Positions 16,263 through 24,883 of a stretch of DNA of 64,000 nt are shown here, piece by piece. The translations under genes and the position numbers were made by a program. The stretch is from Lutimaribacter saemankumensis (GTDB taxonomy: Bacteria > Pseudomonadota > Alphaproteobacteria > Rhodobacterales > Rhodobacteraceae): the NCBI RefSeq assembly GCF_900100005.1, contig NZ_FNEB01000001.1, positions 62,001-126,000 on the forward strand, written 5' to 3'. The notes under the pieces were generated by a model. It worked only from the letters and a program-made list of their open reading frames with translations, was not told the DNA's origin and did not search any database. Position 1 is the stretch's first letter. Each line of letters opens with the position of its first letter.

Positions 16263-17576
16263 ATGCCGGGTCTCAGCTTTACGCTGCCGCACTGGCTGTA
16301 CTGGGTCGGACTGATTGTCTTTCCGATCGTCGCGATGGTGCTTTCGCGCCGTCCACAGCCCGAGGAAAAACGCTATACCCTGCCGCTGGCCTACATGATC
16401 GCCGTCACTGGCGGGATCATCGGCCTGCATCGCTTTTACCTGAAAAGCATGTGGGGGCTGGCCTTCATCCCGATCTTCCTTTTCGTGCTGTTCGCCAACA
16501 GCCAGACCCACGACGCCCGGACCATCCTTTCGGACTACGCCAACCAGATACGCGTGGCCGAACGGACGCTCGAACGCGAAGAAACCCGCGTCGCCGAAGC
16601 ACGCGCCGGGCTGACCGAGCTTCAACAAGCCTTTGACGAGGCCGAAGAGGGCAGTTTCGCGAAACGGGGCGCCGAGCGCCGCCTGCAGCGTGCGCAGGAC
16701 ACGATCTCCAAAGGCGAAGAGCGCCTGAACGAAGCGCGCCAGACCGTGACCGATATCGGACCGCTGCGTGATGAGGCAGCACAGACACGCGCCTTCTGGG
16801 ACAACGCGGCCGGCTATGCGTTCTACCTGATCCTTGCGCTTGTCCTGCTGGACCTCGTTCTTTTGCCTGGCCTTGTGAAAAAGGCGAACGCCGCGTTGCC
16901 TGCAAAAGAGGAAATCACCGAGGCCGAGCGCGCCCTGAGGGCCGCCGAAGCCGATGAAGGCCCGAAACACGACAGCGAATACGCCGAGAACTGGATCGAT
17001 CGCTTGTCGCTGTTCTGCGGTGAATTCGTGGCCTACTGGGCGGTGATCGCGGTCTTTGTCTACTATTACGAGGTGATCGCGCGCTATGTCTTCGGCAGCC
17101 CGACGAACTGGGCGCATGAGGCGATGTACCTGATGTTCGGGATGCAGTACCTGATCGCGGGCGCCTATGCGATGCTGACCGAAAGCCATGTGCGCGTCGA
17201 CATTTTCTATTCGCCGCTGACACGCAAGAACAAGGCGTGGGTCGATCTTCTGACCTCGATCTTCTTCTTTATCTTCGCGGGCACCCTGCTGGTGACGTCC
17301 TGGATTTTCGCCATGGACGCAATCGCCGTTCCGTCCGGCAACTCGGTCCTATCCGACTGGGCGCGCGGCCAGATCGGCTTTGGCGAGATGATCGCCGGCT
17401 TCGGTATGAACCAGTGGACCGATCCGAACATCCGCTGGGGCGAAATCAGCTTCAACGAATGGGAAGTTCCGCTTTGGCCGATGAAATGGGTGATGGTCAT
17501 GGGCGGCGTCCTGCTGGTTCTGCAGGGCATATCGAAACTGTCGAAAGACATCCGTGAAATCGCGCGGGGGAACTGA
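16263..17576 (+). CDS. TRAP small permease (DctQ) fused to a TM2-like and coiled-coil N-terminal module
   Basis: At 437 residues this is more than twice the usual DctQ length. Residues about 10-28 and 40-80 are hydrophobic and include G-G-I-I-G-L-H-R-F-Y-L, the G-x-x-G-x-H-R-F-Y signature of TM2-domain proteins. Residues about 88-170 are a charged predicted coiled coil, followed by another helix (about 184-203). The DctQ part occupies 245-437 with W-A-H-E-A-M-Y-L and V-R-V-D-I-F-Y. It sits between the binding-protein and large-permease genes, so the DctQ role is secure; the function of the extra module is unknown. Confidence 0.88.
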   Translation: MPGLSFTLPHWLYWVGLIVFPIVAMVLSRRPQPEEKRYTLPLAYMIAVTGGIIGLHRFYLKSMWGLAFIPIFLFVLFANSQTHDARTILSDYANQIRVAERTLEREETRVAEARAGLTELQQAFDEAEEGSFAKRGAERRLQRAQDTISKGEERLNEARQTVTDIGPLRDEAAQTRAFWDNAAGYAFYLILALVLLDLVLLPGLVKKANAALPAKEEITEAERALRAAEADEGPKHDSEYAENWIDRLSLFCGEFVAYWAVIAVFVYYYEVIARYVFGSPTNWAHEAMYLMFGMQYLIAGAYAMLTESHVRVDIFYSPLTRKNKAWVDLLTSIFFFIFAGTLLVTSWIFAMDAIAVPSGNSVLSDWARGQIGFGEMIAGFGMNQWTDPNIRWGEISFNEWEVPLWPMKWVMVMGGVLLVLQGISKLSKDIREIARGN

Positions 17577-17579
17577 GGC

Positions 17580-18935
17580 ATGGGTATCGAAATCGGAATC
17601 GAGTGGCTGACACTCATCATGTTCGGCTCGCTGCTGGCCTTGCTCATGGCGGGGCTTCCGCTTGCCTTTGTCACCGGCGGTCTGGCCTGCGTCTTCCTGT
17701 TCATCCTGGGCGACGCGCAGGCGCTGAACATCGTGCCCAGCCGGATTTTCCCGCTGATGACCAACTATCAGCTATCGGCGATCCCGCTATTCATCTTCAT
17801 GGCGGCGATGCTGGAAAGGGCCGGTATCATCAACGACATGTTCGACGTGATCTACAAGGTCATGGGCGGGCTGAAAGGCGGGCTGGCGGCGGCGACGATC
17901 ATCGCATCGACGATCCTTGCCGCGATGGTCGGCGTGATCGGCGCGGCGGTGGTGACGATGGGCATCATCGCGCTGCCCGCAATGCTCAAGCGGCAATACG
18001 ACCCCAAGATCGCAATGGGCTCGATCATGGCTGGCGGCACGTTGGGCATCCTGATCCCGCCGTCGATCCTTGCGATCATCTACGCGGTGGTGGCCGAACA
18101 GTCGGTGGGTGAGCTGTTCATCGGCGCGGTCATTCCCGGCCTTCTTCTGTCGGGCATGTACATCGCCTATGTGGTGATCCGGTCCTACATCAACCCCGCG
18201 CTGGGGCCGGCCATTCCGGTCGAAGAGCGCGTCAGCAGCGCCGAAAAGCTGCGCCTGATCAGCAAGATGGCCGCGCCGATCACGCTGGTCGTGGTGGTGC
18301 TGGGCATCATCTTTTCCGGCGTGGCCACCCCGGTCGAGGCGGCGGGCATCGGCACCTTCGGGGCCTTCATCGTGGCCGCCATCCACCGCAAGCTGGACTG
18401 GCCCACCGTGCGCGAGGCCTGCACAACCACGCTCAAGGCCAGCGCGATGGTGATCTGGATCATGTTCGGTGCGACGATCTTTGTCGGGCTCTACGTTCTC
18501 GAGGGTGGTCAGCAATTCGTGCAGGATGCGCTGGCGGCAACGGGGCTTGGCCCCTGGGGCATCCTGATCCTGATGCAGATTCTGCTGGTGATCCTGGGCA
18601 TGTTCCTGGACTGGGTGGGCATCCTGCTGCTCTGCGTGCCGATCTTCGTTCCGATCATCAAGGCGTTGGGGGCGGCGGCCTTCGGGCTCGACAGCCCCGA
18701 AGATCTGGTTCTGTGGTTCGGGGTTCTCTACCTCGTGAACATGCAGATGTCGTTCCTGTCGCCGCCTTTCGGCTATGCGCTGTTCTACCTGCGCGGCGTG
18801 GCGCCGGACGACATCCCGATGACGGATATCTTCAAGTCCGCACTGCCGTTCCTGGCGTTGCAGATCACCGGGCTGGTGCTTTGTATGCTCTTCCCGCAGA
18901 TCATCACTTGGTTGCCGAGACTGGTCTACGGCTAA
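17580..18935 (+). CDS. TRAP transporter large permease (DctM-type)
   Basis: A 451-residue polytopic permease with the usual DctM features: an early N-Y-Q-L-S-A-I-P-L-F-I-F-M motif, a central M-A-G-G-T-L-G-I-L-I-P-P-S segment and a late L-S-P-P-F-G-Y-A-L-F-Y motif. It begins 4 bases after the fused small permease and completes a three-gene TRAP system. The operon ends at a strong terminator. Confidence 0.96.
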   Translation: MGIEIGIEWLTLIMFGSLLALLMAGLPLAFVTGGLACVFLFILGDAQALNIVPSRIFPLMTNYQLSAIPLFIFMAAMLERAGIINDMFDVIYKVMGGLKGGLAAATIIASTILAAMVGVIGAAVVTMGIIALPAMLKRQYDPKIAMGSIMAGGTLGILIPPSILAIIYAVVAEQSVGELFIGAVIPGLLLSGMYIAYVVIRSYINPALGPAIPVEERVSSAEKLRLISKMAAPITLVVVVLGIIFSGVATPVEAAGIGTFGAFIVAAIHRKLDWPTVREACTTTLKASAMVIWIMFGATIFVGLYVLEGGQQFVQDALAATGLGPWGILILMQILLVILGMFLDWVGILLLCVPIFVPIIKALGAAAFGLDSPEDLVLWFGVLYLVNMQMSFLSPPFGYALFYLRGVAPDDIPMTDIFKSALPFLALQITGLVLCMLFPQIITWLPRLVYG

Positions 18936-18966
18936 GGCCCGAACGCCGCCTTTCGGTGGCCTGAAC

Positions 18967-19015
18967 AGGGGCGCTGGGGTGTCGCGCAAAGCGTGACCGC
19001 CAGCGCCCTTTTTCT
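18967..19015 (+). terminator. Rho-independent terminator of the TRAP operon
   Basis: GGGCGCTGG (18969) pairs with CCAGCGCCC (19000), closing an inner GTCGCGC/GCGTGAC arm with an AAA loop, and is followed by TTTTTC. A second, weaker hairpin GCGGGC/GCCCGC (19051-19068) followed by six T residues lies just downstream and may be a backup. Confidence 0.85.
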
Positions 19016-19088
19016 TTGCCGGCACGGGCGATGGCGCGTGCGCGGGCAGGGCGGGCATGACCGCCCGCGGCAGTTTTTTCCTTTCCCA

Positions 19089-19104
19089 TGTGACGCGCGA
19101 CACA
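19089..19104. promoter_or_regulatory. Candidate CRP-family binding site upstream of the TULIP operon
   Basis: TGTGACGCGCGACACA matches the classical TGTGA-N6-TCACA site at nine of ten defined positions. It lies about 148 bases before the first TULIP gene and downstream of the TRAP terminators, in otherwise unassigned leader DNA. A CRP-like gene whose recognition helix keeps Arg-Glu-x-x-x-Arg is encoded at 24880-25575. The spacing to a promoter cannot be judged because no clear -10 is visible. Confidence 0.45.
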
Positions 19105-19236
19105 GCGCGGCAGGCGGTGCGCCGGCCAGACTTGTCCTGCGTCGGGCAATCGGCGTCCCCACGGCCCTTGCGGTCATTCACCTGCGATCAGGACGGCCGG
19201 GCGTGGCGGGTTGTTTCGGAAAGGAAGGACAAACAG

Positions 19237-20868
19237 ATGCTTGATAAACAGACTTTTACCGGCGCGCTGTCTGAACAGATCGCCACGACCAACAACTGGG
19301 ACACCGTCTTCGCGCTGGATTTCGATGCGGTCAATGCCGGCATCCTTGCGCAGGGCCGGTTCCCTGACACGTTCGACCATCAACAAAGCTCGGGCCCCGA
19401 TACGGCGCGCATCTTCGGAACTTTCACCGCATGGGAGCTTGTAGGCGGGTCGGGGCACATCCTGGAAATGCGCCTGTCCATCGGCCAATTCACTTTCCAG
19501 ATGACCGGCGAGGCCGACAAATCCCACACCGATGCGTGGTGCACGATCCAGATGGATCTGCACACCGACGTAGGTGCAGAAGGTTCGGGGATCGGCGGTG
19601 GCACGCCCGTATCTTTCCGCACCCGCAAACCTGCCGACCTGCTGGCCAATGCAGGGGATTACGGTGTCGTCGTCACGGATTTCGGCTGGCCCGGCTCGGA
19701 AAGCGATCCGCAGCTGGTCAGCGATTGCCGCATTCTGATGGCCAGCTATTTCAGCGAGGCCAGCACGCAGGCCGCATTCGACCACACCTTTGCGACCGTG
19801 AACCTCAACAGCCGGCTGGAAAGCAAGTCCGGCGACTTTTCCTGGATTGCGCCGACCGACACGTCCTATGGCGTGATCGACAACGGTGCGGGCGGCGGCG
19901 GCACCTTTGCCGTTTTGTGCATGATCGAAGGCAACGCGCCGCCGGATCATCACATGGTCAGCCCCGCGATCATCGGGGACCGGCGCGCGGGTTTCCTGCT
20001 GAACAAGCCGGTTTTTCTGAAGCACATGATCAAGCCGGGGATCGCCGCGATGTTCGGGCGCGATCCCGATGACATGCAGTTCTTCGATGACAACTTCATC
20101 ATCGAAAGCGATGCGATTAACAACAAGCAGGAACTGGTGCTGAACGATTTCACCGTTCAGCAGTCCGAGAACAATCCCGACAGCGTGACCGCCCGCATCC
20201 CGAAGCGAAGCTTCAGCATCACGCTGCTCGATACCCGTCTGGTGGTGAACATCAACGGTCTGCACCACCCCTACTACAAGATGATCGATTACCTCTACGA
20301 GGCGCATCACTACTACACGATCCAGACCCAGGCCGAGTTCGACCCCGCCACCCGGCAGTTCGGGTTGGCCCCCTACGAGGCCGAAGACGGTGAACCGATC
20401 GTGTCCTACCGTGCGGCGCTGGAAAAGTCCGGCTTCGGCAAGGCCATCGACATCGCACTTCTGGTGGCCGACATCGCCGCTGTCGTCGGCACGCTTTTCA
20501 AAGGCATCCAGGTCGTGCGCGGCGTCGAGGCCGTGGCCGACACCACCGAAGGCGCGCGGGCGATCTTGGGCTCGCAACGCCTGGGTACTGTCGTCAACAC
20601 CCTGCAGGGGTTTCTTGCGCGTCCGGTGGTCGGGCTGGCGTTTTCCGTCGCCGTCGGCGCCGGCGGCATCGCGGTCGGGCTTATCAAGGACAAGTGGGAA
20701 AACGACCGCGAGGAAGATCCCGAAAACATCAAGCCCGACATGCAGGACTTTGCCCAACAGGTGATGGCCCCGATCGTCTGGCCGGATGGTGCCGGGCTGT
20801 CGGTCGAGGATGTCGCCTTCAACGGTGGATTCCACATCACCGGCACCCCGAATTTCGAACAGGAGTGA
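19237..20868 (+). CDS. TULIP-domain protein, P47/OrfX family (first of three)
   Basis: A 543-residue protein with features I associate with the P47/OrfX2 TULIP family: the opening N-N-W-D-T-V-F-A with a following V-N, then G-T-F-T-A-W-E-L-V-G-G-S-G, and later F-S-W-I-A-P-T-D-T-S-Y-G. TULIP folds are elongated lipid-binding tubes. There is no signal peptide. Two hydrophobic stretches near the C-terminus (about 402-425 and 462-482) could enter a membrane. AAAGGAAGGA precedes the chosen start, rejecting an upstream frame. It is followed after 5 bases by a paralogue. Family membership is from pattern memory; the local role is unknown. Confidence 0.75.
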   Translation: MLDKQTFTGALSEQIATTNNWDTVFALDFDAVNAGILAQGRFPDTFDHQQSSGPDTARIFGTFTAWELVGGSGHILEMRLSIGQFTFQMTGEADKSHTDAWCTIQMDLHTDVGAEGSGIGGGTPVSFRTRKPADLLANAGDYGVVVTDFGWPGSESDPQLVSDCRILMASYFSEASTQAAFDHTFATVNLNSRLESKSGDFSWIAPTDTSYGVIDNGAGGGGTFAVLCMIEGNAPPDHHMVSPAIIGDRRAGFLLNKPVFLKHMIKPGIAAMFGRDPDDMQFFDDNFIIESDAINNKQELVLNDFTVQQSENNPDSVTARIPKRSFSITLLDTRLVVNINGLHHPYYKMIDYLYEAHHYYTIQTQAEFDPATRQFGLAPYEAEDGEPIVSYRAALEKSGFGKAIDIALLVADIAAVVGTLFKGIQVVRGVEAVADTTEGARAILGSQRLGTVVNTLQGFLARPVVGLAFSVAVGAGGIAVGLIKDKWENDREEDPENIKPDMQDFAQQVMAPIVWPDGAGLSVEDVAFNGGFHITGTPNFEQE

Positions 20869-20873
20869 AGGCC

Positions 20874-22427
20874 ATGAAGGATTTTCCGATAACCCTGGCC
20901 ACGGCAACGCAGTACCGGGCCGACACGGGTGGATGGGACGCGGTCAATTGCGTCCGTATCACCGAGATCAACGATGCGATCCGCAACGCGGGCACATCGC
21001 CCGGCCGAATGGAAATTAGTCCCGACGAAAACAGTCATGTCCAGGGCGATTTCGACAGCTGGCGCGTATCGCCGGGTGGGGACGGCCCGTTGATCAACCT
21101 GGAAATACCGATGCGTGACGTCACCGTAGAACGCGGCGACAGGCGGGCCACGCTCGATCAGATCGTGATCGAGATCCAGGTCCGCATGGAGTTGATCCCG
21201 TCGGGACGGAACGCACCGCAGGACGGCATCGTGGAAAAGCTGCTCGTCATTGCCAAGCGCCCCAGCCCCTTGCTTTTGGGGGCGGACGGATCGCAGCGTG
21301 CGGCCACGCTGGTCGGGCATACCGGCCTCGATGACCTGGGGTTGCGGCTGAAAAGCACGTTGCTCAGCGGGATCGAGACCTGGATGAACGACAATCTCGA
21401 CAATTTCACCCATGTCTTCGCTGCGGTGAATGTCAGCGAACGCATGAGCGAGGAAACCGAGGGCGAGGCCTTTGCCTGGCTCAAGCCGACGGATGTGTCC
21501 TATGCGTTCGGCGCAAGCGGCACAGACCCGGACGCCAGCGTTCTCGCGATCCTGTGCCAGACCGAGGGGCGTAGTCCCAAGGGCCTGGTTCATCAGGCCG
21601 ATCCCGGACTGATCCCCGAAGGCTGCGATGCCGGTGTCGTAATCTCGCGGTCCCGCTTTCTGCGCAACATGGTGGGCAAATCCCTTCCCAAAGCGTTCAA
21701 GGGGCTGGCGGACAAGGATATCCGCTACAAGGAAAAGGACACCGGACTGCACCTTGCCAAACCGGTCAAGGCACAGCGGGTCGAACATGACGGCAAGTCA
21801 TACGATCCGGTCATTCACCAGCTCGACGTGTCGCTGCGCGACACCGAGATGGAACTGAAAAGCCTGACCAAGACCGAGGTGTCGCCGGGGATATTTTCGG
21901 TGTGCAGCGCCACGGCCGCATATGCGTTCGGGCTGACGACGCGTTCGGACGGGGCCAAGACGATCGGCTTTGTCGAAACCCGTCCGATCAAGACCGTCGA
22001 AAGCACCGAAAAGACCAAGGAAGTGACGATCATCGACACGATCCTGACCATCCTCGGCGTGATCGGCGGGCTTGTGATCACCTTCGTATCCTTCGGTACC
22101 GCCAGCGTCGCCTATTACGTGGTGCTCGGAATTGTCCTTGGCTCATTGGCCGGGACCATCTCGATCAAGCTGATCGAGATGACGAAGGAGGGCGATGCGC
22201 CCCCGATCGATCTGCTGATGGCCAATGCCACCGGTGCCGTGCGCTGGTCCACCGGGCGCACGTTCGATCCGACATTCGCCGCGCTGAACAACGGGCTGCA
22301 GATCGGTGGCCGCTTCATCAAGGCCGACACCGGTCTTCTGGGGGCTGCACCCGATGCCGGGCCGCTCTTCCATGGCGCGTTCCAGAACGAATTTGCAGAC
22401 ATCATGAAGGAAAGGAAAGACCAATGA
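20874..22427 (+). CDS. TULIP-domain protein, P47/OrfX family (second of three)
   Basis: A 517-residue paralogue of its upstream neighbour. It shows the same order of landmarks: G-G-W-D-A-V-N, then G-D-F-D-S-W-R-V-S-P-G-G, F-T-H-V-F-A-A-V-N, and A-F-A-W-L-K-P-T-D-V-S-Y-A. The last is especially close to the family. A strong hydrophobic hairpin at about 386-432 looks like two membrane-spanning helices; there is no N-terminal signal. The start has AGGAG 8-12 bases upstream and lies 5 bases after the first TULIP stop; its stop overlaps the third TULIP start (ATGA). Confidence 0.75.
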   Translation: MKDFPITLATATQYRADTGGWDAVNCVRITEINDAIRNAGTSPGRMEISPDENSHVQGDFDSWRVSPGGDGPLINLEIPMRDVTVERGDRRATLDQIVIEIQVRMELIPSGRNAPQDGIVEKLLVIAKRPSPLLLGADGSQRAATLVGHTGLDDLGLRLKSTLLSGIETWMNDNLDNFTHVFAAVNVSERMSEETEGEAFAWLKPTDVSYAFGASGTDPDASVLAILCQTEGRSPKGLVHQADPGLIPEGCDAGVVISRSRFLRNMVGKSLPKAFKGLADKDIRYKEKDTGLHLAKPVKAQRVEHDGKSYDPVIHQLDVSLRDTEMELKSLTKTEVSPGIFSVCSATAAYAFGLTTRSDGAKTIGFVETRPIKTVESTEKTKEVTIIDTILTILGVIGGLVITFVSFGTASVAYYVVLGIVLGSLAGTISIKLIEMTKEGDAPPIDLLMANATGAVRWSTGRTFDPTFAALNNGLQIGGRFIKADTGLLGAAPDAGPLFHGAFQNEFADIMKERKDQ

Positions 22428-23710
22428 ACCTCGATGGATGGGATACCTGCTCGATCGTTTCGGTCGACCTTGTGAACCAGGCGCTTGCAAAGGCCGGGGA
22501 CCGCACGATCCGAACGTTTTCCTACACCGAAGACGACCTGGAAATCAGCGGCTCATTCGGTGCATGGGCACTTGCGCCGGGCGGGTCGCTGCGGCTGGTA
22601 TCGGTCAAGATGCCGATCGCCGGCGGCGTGATCCGCGCAAGGGGCGAGGGCGAGACCGACATATCCGGTATCGTTCTGACCGCCCAGATGAAGCTTGGCC
22701 TTATCGGCGGCGACACGCCCGACACCCGGAACCTGGCTTTCGACACGTCCTTAGGCGAAGGCGAAGGCAGCGCCGAGCCGATCAAGATCGTCGAAATCGA
22801 CGACCCCTCGGGACGGCTGGCGCGGTTCGACCTCGACATGGTCAAGGAGGCGCTGACCGCCTGCCTGTCGAAACACGCAGCCGATGCCAGTTTCGTTTTC
22901 GCGTCGGTCGATGCGCGCAGCACCGCCCAGGCCGCCGGGCTGGCCTGTCCGGGCAATGACTGGGGCTTTGTCGATCCCGGCGACGGGCGGCACTACCTGG
23001 CCATACTCGGCTCGCTGGATGCCAAGCGGCCCGATGGGCCGATCCGCATCGACCCGGAGCTGATCACACCGGCGGCACCGGCATATTTCGCGGTGTCGCA
23101 GCGGCTTTTCATTTTGCGGGCGCTGTTGCCGATCCTGCAATCTTCGTTCCGGCCGCGCACGAGTTTCGCGATCAAGGGCGATGCCGTCGTCTCGACCAAG
23201 GCGATTGGGCTGGGCCACAAGAAGGTCGCGCTGTTCGATGTCGCCCCGGTTCTGCGGCAGGTCAGCATAAAGCCGGTCAAGGGCGCGCTGGCCGTGCATG
23301 CGGTGGCTCATGCCGACCTGCCGCTCAGCACGCGGCTGGATCTGACGGTCGATATGAAACTGCCGTTCCACCACGACCCCAAGACCGGTTCGATGTCGTT
23401 CAAGCCCGGCAAGCCGGTGGTCCGCCACAAGCTGAACAAGAGCGGCATCATCGGCAACACGCTGGGCCTGATCATCGAATTGATCGTGGCGCTGGCCCGC
23501 GATCCGATCCTGAAATCCGTGGCGCAGATCGCCAACGGCATGCAGGCGGTCAACAACCCCACGACCAAGCCCGTGGTGTGGAACGGTGTGCGCGATTTCC
23601 ACGCGGCGCAGGCCCGCTGGGACAACGGGCTGTGGCTTGCCGATACCCGTGCGGTCGAACCGCCCGCACCGGTCCCCGCGGATAGGGAGAAGACAAATGA
23701 ACCTGCATAG
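22424..23710 (+). CDS. TULIP-domain protein, P47/OrfX family (third of three)
   Basis: A 428-residue, more divergent paralogue. The N-terminus keeps D-G-W-D-T and a following V-N, G-S-F-G-A-W-A-L-A-P-G-G follows, and the central motif is reduced to N-D-W-G-F-V-D-P-G. One hydrophobic segment is at about 341-358. The ATGA overlap with the second gene fixes the start. Its 3' end overlaps the next gene by 14 bases. Strict coupling of three related but unequal TULIP proteins suggests a hetero-oligomeric complex, as proposed for OrfX/P47 proteins; this is inference. Confidence 0.7.
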   Translation: MNLDGWDTCSIVSVDLVNQALAKAGDRTIRTFSYTEDDLEISGSFGAWALAPGGSLRLVSVKMPIAGGVIRARGEGETDISGIVLTAQMKLGLIGGDTPDTRNLAFDTSLGEGEGSAEPIKIVEIDDPSGRLARFDLDMVKEALTACLSKHAADASFVFASVDARSTAQAAGLACPGNDWGFVDPGDGRHYLAILGSLDAKRPDGPIRIDPELITPAAPAYFAVSQRLFILRALLPILQSSFRPRTSFAIKGDAVVSTKAIGLGHKKVALFDVAPVLRQVSIKPVKGALAVHAVAHADLPLSTRLDLTVDMKLPFHHDPKTGSMSFKPGKPVVRHKLNKSGIIGNTLGLIIELIVALARDPILKSVAQIANGMQAVNNPTTKPVVWNGVRDFHAAQARWDNGLWLADTRAVEPPAPVPADREKTNEPA

Positions 23711-24218
23711 CGCGATGCTGATCGCCCTTGCGTCGGCGGCCTTTTTCGAGGCCGCCGCGTATCTCAAGCACCGCAATGGCGCACGAAGCATCGGCGCCCT
23801 GCTTCTGCTGGGGGCGCTGGCGGTGGTGGTCTGGCTGTGGATACCCGAACCCGCACCGGACAGGGCGGTGTTCGGCGCAGCCGAACAGGGCTTTCCGGTG
23901 ATGGTTGCCGTGGCGGCGATGCTGATCTCGATCAGCCTGGGGATCGTGGCGCGCTATGTCTTCGATGCCGAGCGCGATTTCGACATGTTCGCGCTTCTGT
24001 GCCCACTGGTCGTCGCACCGCTGTTGCTGTTGCCGCTGATCGGCACGCTCGACAACGGTGAACTCCAGCCGCTGCAACTGGTCAGCCTGTCGATCCTGTC
24101 GTTCCAGAACGGCCTCTTCTGGCAAAAGGTTCTGGCCAGCCTGAAGCTTGGCGAGAAATCAACCCTTCCGGTAAGCGAATTGACAGAACGCAACCACGAC
24201 TCTAGCGTGAAAGGATAA
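23697..24218 (+). CDS. Four- to five-helix membrane protein of unknown function in the TULIP operon
   Basis: A 173-residue hydrophobic protein with helices at about 4-20, 31-50, 67-90, 100-120 and 128-146, and a short polar tail. It has no family motif I recognise. The start lies inside the end of the third TULIP gene (14-base overlap), so translation is coupled and the protein very likely works with the TULIP proteins, perhaps as their inner-membrane anchor. Confidence 0.7.
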   Translation: MNLHSAMLIALASAAFFEAAAYLKHRNGARSIGALLLLGALAVVVWLWIPEPAPDRAVFGAAEQGFPVMVAVAAMLISISLGIVARYVFDAERDFDMFALLCPLVVAPLLLLPLIGTLDNGELQPLQLVSLSILSFQNGLFWQKVLASLKLGEKSTLPVSELTERNHDSSVKG

Positions 24219-24223
24219 TTCAA

Positions 24224-24883
24224 ATGCATATTCATCGATCGGACATTGCCATGCGACTAAAGCCATTGATCATGGGGCTTGCGTTCGCGGCCGGGCCTGG
24301 CCAGGCCTCGACGCTGTTCCAGGTGGACGGAGACCGAAGCAGCACCGCACCGATTGGCAGCGGAGCCCCCGACAAGGGCGCGGCGCAAACATTCGAAGTC
24401 GCCCAGACCATCGAGAACGTGGGGTTTGCCGTCGATCTCACATGCTTTTCCTGCGAGGGCGAACTGTGGCTGATATCGGGCCGCATGAGCCCGACGGCCA
24501 CGATCTTCCAGCAGGTTGCCAGTGCAAGCTACTCTGGCTGGTCCGGGGCGCAATCGGCGCTGTCCGGCCTGACACTTGTGCCCGACACCTATACGTTGAT
24601 CCTGACCATGACCACGGGCAACGGCGGGTGGCAGGGAACGACGGCCCCCACGATCACGGGCAATGTGATCGCGGCGGAAAGCGGATACAGCGTGCTGAGC
24701 AGCATCGATCCGAATTTCGTGCCATGGTCTTCGACCCGTCCCGTTTCCGGCGCGACACTGAAATTCACTGTGACCGGAAATGTCGTCGGCGGCACGATTC
24801 CGTTGCCGGCATCGCTGCCGCTACTCTTTGCGGCCATCGCGGGGCTTGGACTGGTCAGGCGGGGCAGGGTGCGCGCGGCCTAG
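24224..24883 (+). CDS. VPLPA-CTERM exported protein at the end of the TULIP operon
   Basis: A 219-residue protein with an N-terminal signal (hydrophobic about 11-28, G-Q-A-S), a beta-rich body with a C-x-x-C pair (C-F-S-C) and a C-terminal I-P-L-P-A-S-L-P-L-L-F motif, helix and R-R-G-R-V-R tail, the VPLPA-CTERM pattern. AAAGGA lies 8 bases before the 24224 start; an alternative Met at 24251 lacks a good site. It starts 5 bases after the membrane protein. Its stop overlaps the stop of the convergent regulator in the tetranucleotide CTAG. Confidence 0.8.
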   Translation: MHIHRSDIAMRLKPLIMGLAFAAGPGQASTLFQVDGDRSSTAPIGSGAPDKGAAQTFEVAQTIENVGFAVDLTCFSCEGELWLISGRMSPTATIFQQVASASYSGWSGAQSALSGLTLVPDTYTLILTMTTGNGGWQGTTAPTITGNVIAAESGYSVLSSIDPNFVPWSSTRPVSGATLKFTVTGNVVGGTIPLPASLPLLFAAIAGLGLVRRGRVRAA

